Source: DASVAL01 sp035649575
GTDB lineage: Bacteria > Planctomycetota > UBA1135 > UBA2386
Assembly (NCBI GenBank): GCA_035649575.1
Contig: DASRJH010000333.1
Coordinates: forward strand, 1 to 11,433
DNA: 11,433 nt
Reading direction: 5' to 3'
Shown: positions 1 to 5,627 of the stretch, one piece after another
Numbering within the stretch: the stretch's first letter is position 1
Layout of the letters: each line of letters opens with the position of its first letter
Program-made: the position numbers and the translations under genes
Notes under the pieces: model-generated
What the model was told of the DNA's origin: nothing
Databases searched by the model: none
The model's input: only the letters and a program-made list of their open reading frames with translations

Positions 1-2155
1 GCGGCGTGCGGCCGATCGGCGCCTGGTCGATCTCGACCACCTTGTCGAGCAGCTGAATGCCTTCGATGCGTTCGCAGTGCGACGCGCCCGCGTCGGCGCC
101 CATGAGCTCGCGCATCAGGGCCGGCACGAGCACGTGGTGCACGAGCGTCGACTTGCCCGAGCCCGACACGCCCGTCACGGCGACGAAGCGCCCGAGCGGG
201 ATCTCGACGTCGACACCCTGCAGGTTGTGATGCAGGGCACCGCGGATCTGCAGCGCGCCGCGGTCGGCCACACGCCGCTGGGCCGGGATCGGCACCGACA
301 GTTCGCCGCGCAGGTAGCGCCCCGTCAGCGAATGCTCCGTGCTGCGCACCTGGGCCGGCGTGCCGGCCACGACGATCTCGCCGCCGTGCACGCCCGCCGC
401 GGGCCCGACGTCGACGAGGAAGTCGCTGCGGCTCATCGTCTCTTCGTCGTGTTCGACGACGACGACCGTGTTGCCGCGGTCGCGCAGCGCCTCGAGCGTG
501 CGCAGCAGCCGCGCCTGGTCGCGCGCGTGCAGGCCGATGCTCGGTTCGTCGAGCACGTAGAGGATGCCGCGCAGCCCGGCCCCCACCTGCGCGGCGAGCC
601 GGATGCGCTGCGACTCGCCGCCGGACAACGTCGGTGCCTTCCGTTCGAGCGTCAGGTAGCCGAGACCGACGTCGGTCAGGAACTCGAGCCGGCGCTCGAT
701 CTCCTGCAGGATCTCCTTGCCGATCCGAGCCGCGTTGCCCGTCAGCACGAGTCCGCGCACCCAGGCCAGCGCATCGTCGATCGAAAGCGCGAGCACTTCG
801 GGCAGCGCCTGGCCTTGGAACTTCACGGCGCGTGCGGCCGCGGACAGCCGCGTGCCGCCGCACTGCTCGCACGGCACCGCGGACCGGAAGCGGTCGAGAT
901 GCCGCGCGCGCGAGGGCCGGTAGACGTTCGCGAGGTGGCCCATGATGCCCGGGAACACGATGCGGTCGCTGCCCGTGGTCGTGAACATGGCACTCTGGCG
1001 CTTCCACTTGAACTCGAACTTCTGGTTGCCCGAGCCGTGCAGGATGACCTTCCTCGCCTTCGCGGACAGCTTCTGCCACGGCGTGTCGAGGTCGAAGCCG
1101 AACGCGCGCCCGACCTCCGCGAGGTGATCGAGCGTCAGCTTGCCGTAGACGAGCTTGCCTTCGTCCGTGAACGCGTGCAGCGCGCCTTCGCGCAGCGACT
1201 TCGTGCGGTCTTTGACGAGCAGCTCGGGCGCGAAGCCGAACGTCTCGCCGAGCCCGTCGCAGTGCGAACACGCGCCGCTCGGGCTGTTGAACGAGAACAG
1301 ACGCGGCTCCATCTCGGGCAAGGCGCCGTGGCCGTTCGGGCAGCTGCGTTGCGTCGAGAACAGGCGGTAACCCTTGTCGCCGTGGCTCAGCGCGCACAGT
1401 CCCGAGCCGAGCTGCACGGCCTGTTCGACGGCTTCGGCGAGACGCGAGCGCGTCTCGGCGTCGATCGTCACGCGGTCGATGACCAGCTCGATCGTGTGGT
1501 ACGAGTAGCGCGCCAGCTCGATGTCCTCGTCGAGCCGCCGCACCACGCCGTCGATGCGGGCGCGCACGAAACCCTTCTGCGCCCACTCTGCGAGCTCCTT
1601 GCGATACTCGCCCTTGCGTTCGCGCACGACGGGTGCCAGCACCATCGCGGGCTTGCCTTTGTGGTCCGCGAGGATCGCGTCGGTGATGCGGTCGGGTGAC
1701 CACGCTTCGATCGAAGCGCCGCATTCGGGGCAGCTCGGGTCGCCGAGCCGCGACCAGAGCAGGCGCAGGAAGTCCATGACCTCGGTCAGCGTGCCGACCG
1801 TCGAGCGCGCAGAGTGGCTCGTCGAGCGCTGATCGATCGACACGGTCGGCGAGAGGCCCTCGACGAGGTCGACCTTGGGTTTCTCCATGCGGCCGAGGAA
1901 CTGGCGCGCGTAGGAGCTCAGGCTCTCGAGGAAGCGGCGCTGGCCTTCCTGGTAGATCGTGTGGTAGGCGAGGCTCGACTTTCCCGAGCCCGAGACCCCC
2001 GTGAAGGTGGTCAGGCTGTCCCGCGGGAAGCTGAGGTCGACCCCCTTGAGGTTGTGCTCACGTGCCCCCTTCACCACCACGTATGCCGTGGTGGCTCCGT
2101 CAGTTGCAGCCGGCGCGAGGGGCTCCGGCGCCGGCTTCTCGGAGTTCGTAGCCAA
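1..2155 (-). CDS. uvrA: UvrA, excinuclease ABC subunit A (3' end outside window)
   Basis: UvrA is the damage-sensing ATPase of nucleotide excision repair; it loads UvrB on lesions. Translating the minus strand gives the family landmarks in order: KGAREHNLKGVDL near the N-terminus, Walker A GVSGSGKSS (around 1975-2001), SLSSYARQFLG, STVGTLTEV, a zinc module ending CSHC (1255-1345), ABC signature TLSGGESQRIRL (around 610-635), Walker B YVLDEPSIGLH (around 535-567), and the second-half Walker A TGVSGSGKST (around 150-185). About 718 codons are present of the usual 930-1000, so the second Walker B and C-terminus lie off the left edge. No in-frame ATG exists. The TTG at 2155 is chosen because the next codons keep GC-rich third positions; GTG at 2080 is the alternative and gives the N-terminus most homologues have. 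The TTG lies inside a hairpin repeat. The gene is divergent from the ABC exporter. Confidence 0.96.
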   Translation of the reverse strand, partial: MATNSEKPAPEPLAPAATDGATTAYVVVKGAREHNLKGVDLSFPRDSLTTFTGVSGSGKSSLAYHTIYQEGQRRFLESLSSYARQFLGRMEKPKVDLVEGLSPTVSIDQRSTSHSARSTVGTLTEVMDFLRLLWSRLGDPSCPECGASIEAWSPDRITDAILADHKGKPAMVLAPVVRERKGEYRKELAEWAQKGFVRARIDGVVRRLDEDIELARYSYHTIELVIDRVTIDAETRSRLAEAVEQAVQLGSGLCALSHGDKGYRLFSTQRSCPNGHGALPEMEPRLFSFNSPSGACSHCDGLGETFGFAPELLVKDRTKSLREGALHAFTDEGKLVYGKLTLDHLAEVGRAFGFDLDTPWQKLSAKARKVILHGSGNQKFEFKWKRQSAMFTTTGSDRIVFPGIMGHLANVYRPSRARHLDRFRSAVPCEQCGGTRLSAAARAVKFQGQALPEVLALSIDDALAWVRGLVLTGNAARIGKEILQEIERRLEFLTDVGLGYLTLERKAPTLSGGESQRIRLAAQVGAGLRGILYVLDEPSIGLHARDQARLLRTLEALRDRGNTVVVVEHDEETMSRSDFLVDVGPAAGVHGGEIVVAGTPAQVRSTEHSLTGRYLRGELSVPIPAQRRVADRGALQIRGALHHNLQGVDVEIPLGRFVAVTGVSGSGKSTLVHHVLVPALMRELMGADAGASHCERIEGIQLLDKVVEIDQAPIGRTP

Positions 2156-2197
2156 GCGTCGAACACCGCAGCATAGCGGGTGTGCGGCCGTTGGCTA
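2150..2197. repeat. Hairpin repeat, copy 1 (uvrA leader)
   Basis: This 48-bp element matches 4887-4934 at 40 of 48 positions in the same orientation; its first 17 bases are identical to that copy. The arms 2151-2169 and 2176-2195 form an imperfect hairpin: GCCAA pairs with TTGGC at the base and ACAC with GTGT further in, with three mismatches, a bulged G, and an inner CGC/GCG pair closing a six-base loop. It lies between the divergent uvrA and ABC ATPase genes and covers the candidate uvrA TTG start. There is no T-run, so it is not a canonical terminator. It could be a REP/MITE-like element or a cassette boundary; the family is not recognised. Confidence 0.75.
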
Positions 2198-2306
2198 GTA
2201 GTCCTGGCAAGTCCCGAAAGTCCCCACGCGGCTGAGGCGTGGCTCAACAGCTGCCGGGCAGCGCACCGGCTTGCACCGCTGCTCGCCGCGCGACACCGTC
2301 TGGGCC

Positions 2307-3113
2307 ATGGCAGATCCCGAGCACCCCCCGGCGCCAGCGATCTCGCTGCGGGCGGTCAGCAAGTCCTTCGCTGGGAACCCGGTGCTGCGGGGCATCGACC
2401 TCACGGTGCCGCGCGGGCAGGTGATCGGCTACGTCGGTCCGAACGGTGCGGGCAAGAGCACAACCGTCAAGATCCTCGTCGGCATGCTCAGCGCCTTCGA
2501 TGGCGAAGCAACGGTTGCTGGCTGCGACGTGCGCAGCCGACCGCTCGAGGTCAAACAGCGCATCGGCTACGTGCCCGAAGCCACCGCCTTCTACGAGTCG
2601 CTGACCGTGCACGAGCACCTGCTGCTCGTCGGCCGCATGCACGGTCTCGCCGACGCGCTGACGACCGCGCGAGCGACCCGCATGCTGGCGGCCTTCGACC
2701 TCGAGCCGAGGCTGCACTCGTCGATCGGCTCGCTGTCGAAGGGCATGCGGCAGAAGCTGCTCTTCACGGGTGCTTTGCTGCACGACCCCGAGATCCTGTT
2801 CCTCGACGAACCGCTCTCCGGTCTGGACGTGCAGAGCACCGTGCTCGTCAAGGAACTCGTGCGGGGGCTCGCCGGCGCTGGCAAGACGATCTTCTACTGC
2901 TCGCACATCCTCGACGTCGTCGAACGCGTGTGCGACCGCATCGCCGTGCTGCAGGCCGGGCGCATCGTCGCCGACGGCACGTTCGCCGAGCTCGTCGAGA
3001 ACAGCCGCAGCGGCGGCACGCTCGAGCAGGTTTTCCTCGAGCTGACTGCCGACAGCGGCGCCGTGCAGCGGGCCCAGGCCCTGCTCGACGCGCTCGGCGA
3101 AGGCGCTGCATGA
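2307..3113 (+). CDS. ABC exporter ATP-binding protein (ABC-2 type)
   Basis: This is a 268-residue ATPase that would drive the permease encoded immediately downstream. Visible motifs are Walker A GPNGAGKST (44-52), YVPE where the Q-loop normally lies (88-91), signature SLSKGM (142-147), Walker B ILFLDEP (163-169), D-loop SGLD (171-174) and the switch histidine in CSH (H200). The order and length fit single-domain ATPases of ABC-2 transporters such as CcmA/NatA-like proteins. The C-terminus ends with EQVFLEL and a short tail, common in this group. ATG 2307 is chosen because the ABC core starts about ten residues later; TTG 2271 would add 12 unconserved residues. No clear Shine-Dalgarno precedes it. 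Its stop overlaps the permease start (ATGA at 3110-3113), indicating translational coupling. The substrate cannot be read from the sequence. Confidence 0.93.
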   Translation: MADPEHPPAPAISLRAVSKSFAGNPVLRGIDLTVPRGQVIGYVGPNGAGKSTTVKILVGMLSAFDGEATVAGCDVRSRPLEVKQRIGYVPEATAFYESLTVHEHLLLVGRMHGLADALTTARATRMLAAFDLEPRLHSSIGSLSKGMRQKLLFTGALLHDPEILFLDEPLSGLDVQSTVLVKELVRGLAGAGKTIFYCSHILDVVERVCDRIAVLQAGRIVADGTFAELVENSRSGGTLEQVFLELTADSGAVQRAQALLDALGEGAA

Positions 3114-4858
3114 CGAAGCCGCGTCGCCCCCGCGAAGGCAGTCGGCTCGTGAGCTTCACGCTGCGGCTCGGGGCCCTGCTCGCGTTCGTGCTGCGCCCGT
3201 TCGGCGTCGATCGCGCGCGCTTCCTGGCTCTGCTCGAGGTGCGCCTGCTCGAGGACATCGGACGCGGGCGCAGCGCCGCAGCGGAACAGCGGCCCGGCAT
3301 GTTCCACGGCGGCATGGTGATGACGCTCGTCATGTACTTGCTGTTCGGGGTGTTCCTGGCCCTGGTCCTGTTCCACGTCGGCGAACCGCTGGCCGCCCTC
3401 ACGCTGGTGCTCGGCGTCGTCATGATCTTCGTCACCATGACGCTGGCGTCCGAGCACATCGGCACCCTGTTCGAGACGACGGACCTCGACGTGCTCGGCC
3501 CGCTTCCGGTCGACGGCCGCACCGTGCTGGCCTCGCGCGTGGCGCACACGCTGCTCTACTTCCTGCTCCTGGTCGGCAGCCTCGGCCTGCTGCCGCTCGT
3601 CGCTGGCACCATGCGCTTCGGGTGGCCTTTCGCGCCGACGTTCGTGCTCGCGCTCGCGCTGGCCACGGCGAACTGCTTCGGCCTGGCGCTGCTGCTGCTG
3701 GTGTCCGCCTTGCGCTTCGTCGCACCTGCGCGCGTGCGATCGGTCCTGCTCTTCCTGCAGATCGGCGGCGCCTTGATCGCGTTCGCGTCGATGCAGATCC
3801 TGCCCATGCTCGGTGAAGTGCCGACCGCGTGGCTCGTGGCGCACGACTCGTGGTGGCCCTGGCTGCTGCCGCCGGCGCATGGCGCCGCGCTGGTCGTGAG
3901 CTCGGTGGGCTCGTCGCCCGTGTTGCTGGACGGCCTGCCAGCGGTCGAGTTGGCCGTGCCGCCGCCGCAGGTCGGCCTGGTCGTGCTCGCGTTCGCCGCT
4001 CCATGCTGCCTGCTCGGCGCGATCGCCCTGATGGCATCGAGCTTCCAGAGTCGGTTGGCCGGCATGGCCTCTTCCGAACGCGGCACCGTTCGCCCCGCGC
4101 GCCGCGCCTGGCTGCGCGATCGGCTGCTGCGCAACGACGAAGCTCGCGCCGGCTACGACTTCTTCGCCGCTCTCACCGCGCGCGAGCGCCAGTTCCGGAT
4201 GCGGACGTGGCCCGGCATCGCGCTCGCCTGGTTCCTCGCCGGATGGTGCGTGTTCCGCAGCAGCAGCGGCACCGGGGGCGGGCCCGCGCCGGCGATGGCG
4301 TGCACGGGGCTCTACGTGGTCGGCGTGATGATGCCGCAGATCCTCCTGTTCACGCGCTTCTCCGACCACTGGCAAGCCCGCTGGCTGTTCCGCATCGCAC
4401 CGCTCCGTTCGCCCGCGATGTTCGTGCACGGCGCGGTGGTGGCGCTTGCAGCGCGGTTCGTGCTGCCCGTGATCCTGCTGACCCTCGTCGTCGTGCTGAT
4501 CGTCGGCGGTCTGCCGATCGTGCTCGACGCGCTCTACGCGGCGTTGGTCGTGGCGTTGTTGTCGCTTCTCGCGCTGTTGCATGGTGAGCGACACATACCG
4601 TTCACCAGGAAGTTCCATCCGAGTGAGGTCAGCGGCGCTCTCGGTCGCACCTTGCTGTTCCTGCATTTCGCCGCTGCCCTGGCGCTGCTGCACACGCTGG
4701 TGCGCCGGCATACGGCCGCTTTGGTCGGTCTGTCGGTCGCGATGGCGGTGCTCGTTGTCCTGCAGGTGCGGGCCCTCGCCCGTTCGCTGCACCAGCCCGC
4801 CCGCGTCAAGCTCGATTGGGACGACGAACGAGATGAGCGCATTGCAAAGCGCGCCTGA
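3110..4858 (+). CDS. ABC-2-type exporter membrane subunit
   Basis: This 582-residue polytopic membrane protein is the partner of the ATPase it overlaps by 4 nt. The first ~65 residues are basic and cytoplasmic in character. Hydrophobic segments begin around 69-91 and 94-113, continue around 145-166, 175-200 and 211-231, and recur through the second half, with a charged loop containing RAWLRDRLLRNDEARAGYDFF around the middle. The stretch LDVLGPLPVDGRTVLASR (126-143) resembles the D-x-L-x-x-LPV-x-x-R-x-x-x-x-x-R loop of large ABC-2 permeases, which probably contacts the ATPase. No soluble domain or signal peptide is evident. It could be a half-transporter that dimerises, or a full-length permease fused from two halves; the sequence does not settle this. 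It ends shortly before hairpin repeat copy 2. Substrate unknown. Confidence 0.85.
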   Translation: MTKPRRPREGSRLVSFTLRLGALLAFVLRPFGVDRARFLALLEVRLLEDIGRGRSAAAEQRPGMFHGGMVMTLVMYLLFGVFLALVLFHVGEPLAALTLVLGVVMIFVTMTLASEHIGTLFETTDLDVLGPLPVDGRTVLASRVAHTLLYFLLLVGSLGLLPLVAGTMRFGWPFAPTFVLALALATANCFGLALLLLVSALRFVAPARVRSVLLFLQIGGALIAFASMQILPMLGEVPTAWLVAHDSWWPWLLPPAHGAALVVSSVGSSPVLLDGLPAVELAVPPPQVGLVVLAFAAPCCLLGAIALMASSFQSRLAGMASSERGTVRPARRAWLRDRLLRNDEARAGYDFFAALTARERQFRMRTWPGIALAWFLAGWCVFRSSSGTGGGPAPAMACTGLYVVGVMMPQILLFTRFSDHWQARWLFRIAPLRSPAMFVHGAVVALAARFVLPVILLTLVVVLIVGGLPIVLDALYAALVVALLSLLALLHGERHIPFTRKFHPSEVSGALGRTLLFLHFAAALALLHTLVRRHTAALVGLSVAMAVLVVLQVRALARSLHQPARVKLDWDDERDERIAKRA

Positions 4859-4876
4859 CACCGCGAAGCGCCGCCG

Positions 4877-5193
4877 TCAGATGGGCAGCCAAGCGTCGAA
4901 CACAGCAGCAAAGCAGGTGTTCGGCGCCTGGCCACGACTCAGCCGATCAGCCATCACGTGGATGCCATCGGACTCGATGACATAGAGGACGACGAACGGA
5001 AATCTGCGCACCGGAGTCGCACTTCACCGAAGACTTGTCGAAAGCGACTGGGATGGCGACCAATCACCGCGAATGCAGCCTCCACGCAGGAGAGGAACTG
5101 CTTGCCCAGACCTGGGCTCTTCTCGTCGTACCAGATTCGCGCGGCACGCAGTTCGACTTCGGCCTCTTCCCGAACGTGGAGAGGGAGCGTCAC
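4877..5193 (-). pseudogene. RelE/ParE-family toxin, frameshifted
   Basis: The GTG start at 5193 overlaps the antitoxin stop (GTGA), the usual coupled antitoxin-toxin order. The first ~59 residues fit the ParE/RelE fold: VREEAEVELRAARIWYDEKS, then LGKQFLSCVEAAFAVI and HPSRFRQVFGEVR. After GEVR the frame degenerates into a Ser-rich tail and stops at 4954 (79 residues). One frame over, from about 5018 downward, the expected strand pair reappears (PVRRFPFVVLYVIESDGIHVMA), so one base appears lost, or two gained, near 5010-5022. The restored frame runs to a stop at 4877, about 105 residues, and its last ~17 codons lie in hairpin repeat copy 2 instead of the usual family ending. ParE toxins poison gyrase and RelE toxins cut ribosome-bound mRNA; the subfamily is not resolved. 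Toxicity is probably lost unless this is a sequencing error or programmed frameshift. Confidence 0.72.
4887..4934. repeat. Hairpin repeat, copy 2 (between convergent genes)
   Basis: This is the second copy of the element at 2150-2197, in the same orientation. Arms 4888-4903 (gccaagcgtcgaacac) and 4917-4932 (gtgttcggcgcctggc) pair over 16 positions with 14 Watson-Crick pairs, one G-T wobble and one A-C mismatch, around a 13-base loop. It lies between the end of the permease gene and the conserved part of the convergent toxin, so it could stop transcription from both sides, although neither side has a T-run. On the minus strand it is read as codons in the restored toxin frame. The stem is better preserved than in copy 1. 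Confidence 0.78.
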
Positions 5194-5414
5194 GTGTCTT
5201 TGCGCAGCCGGTCTCGAACCTCGCTCCAAGGAGAACTCTTGCCAACTCCAGATCGATGAGCCCGCAGGCGCCGTTCGAGTTCCGCAGTTTGAGCGTCCGT
5301 AAGCGGCAACGAGTCGCTTGTTGCGCTGATCTGGTCCCAGAGGTCCTGCAGACGGAGGATCTTCTCCGCCAAGCTGAGTTCGTCGTAGTCAGCCAACCCT
5401 GGATCGTGCGGCAT
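5190..5414 (-). CDS. Antitoxin of a RelE/ParE-type module (PF09720-like)
   Basis: This 74-residue acidic and basic protein is the labile antitoxin of the pair with the gene downstream. It shows the layout of the PF09720 (unstable antitoxin / addiction module protein) family: helix LSLAEKILRLQDLWDQIS (13-30), then LPLTDAQTAELERRLRAH (36-53), and the C-terminal SPWSEVRDRLRK (61-72) expected to wrap around the toxin. Length is typical. It starts at ATG 5414, has no Shine-Dalgarno, and a TAGACT hexamer only six bases upstream suggests a leaderless or near-leaderless transcript. Its TGA overlaps the toxin GTG. Third-position GC is lower than in the flanking operons, which suggests acquisition from elsewhere. 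As the toxin is frameshifted, this antitoxin may now be a solitary relic or may still neutralise related toxins. Confidence 0.86.
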   Translation of the reverse strand: MPHDPGLADYDELSLAEKILRLQDLWDQISATSDSLPLTDAQTAELERRLRAHRSGVGKSSPWSEVRDRLRKDT

Positions 5415-5437
5415 GCTGGCAGTCTACGCCGTCCCGC

Positions 5438-5453
5438 GCGGTTGGCCAGCCGC
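5438..5453. promoter_or_regulatory. Near-palindrome upstream of the antitoxin, candidate operator
   Basis: The 16-base stretch gcggttggccagccgc equals its own reverse complement at 14 of 16 positions. It lies 24 bases upstream of the antitoxin start, about where a -35 box would fall for the TAGACT hexamer at 5421-5426 read on the minus strand. Many toxin-antitoxin operons are repressed by the antitoxin or complex binding such palindromes. That role here is inferred only from position and symmetry. Confidence 0.3.
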
Positions 5454-5459
5454 AGGCAG

Positions 5460-5485
5460 GACGGGAAGACGGGGAAGACGGGGCG
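5460..5485. repeat. Three short tandem repeats (gacgggaa-type)
   Basis: Three consecutive units of 8, 9 and 9 bases follow one another: gacgggaa, gacggggaa and gacggggcg. They lie in the 213-base spacer 5415-5627 between the antitoxin and the radical SAM gene, which are divergent, so promoters for both should be in this spacer. The rest of the spacer contains no gene I can support and no clear sigma-70 promoter for the right-hand operon. The repeats may be simple slippage products. Confidence 0.45.
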
Positions 5486-5627
5486 GATCCGGCCATCGAC
5501 CGCGTTCGCGCGCGGACGTGTCATGCGGAGTGCATCGTTCGCCCCCCTTGCTGGCGGCAACCGGGAGTGGTGAACTGGGCGACCCTCGACGGCGGCCACC
5601 ACCCGGCGCTCGACGCAAGTACCTGCC

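Noticed and set aside
77..1699. Long plus-strand open frame (540 codons)
   Set aside because: It is antisense to uvrA. The translation is Arg/Ala/His-rich with no family motifs, whereas the minus strand gives clear UvrA motifs throughout.
2100..2174. Small 24-residue ORF on the minus strand upstream of uvrA GTG 2080
   Set aside because: It starts with ATG and ends 20 bases before GTG 2080, but has no ribosome binding site and overlaps a likely in-frame N-terminal extension of uvrA, so it is not listed as a gene.
2894..4861. Long minus-strand open frame (655 codons)
   Set aside because: It is antisense to the ABC permease, with a His/Gln/Arg/Glu-rich composition typical of shadow frames in GC-rich DNA.
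4887..4934. Integron attC site
   Set aside because: The element has GTT/AAC triplets in an inverted repeat, but they are inside the stem rather than at the ends, and outer boxes do not match RYYYAAC and GTTRRRY. No integrase is visible.
4887..4934. Intrinsic transcription terminator
   Set aside because: The stem is strong and lies near convergent gene ends, but neither side has a T-run. The related copy lies between divergent genes, where a terminator would make little sense.
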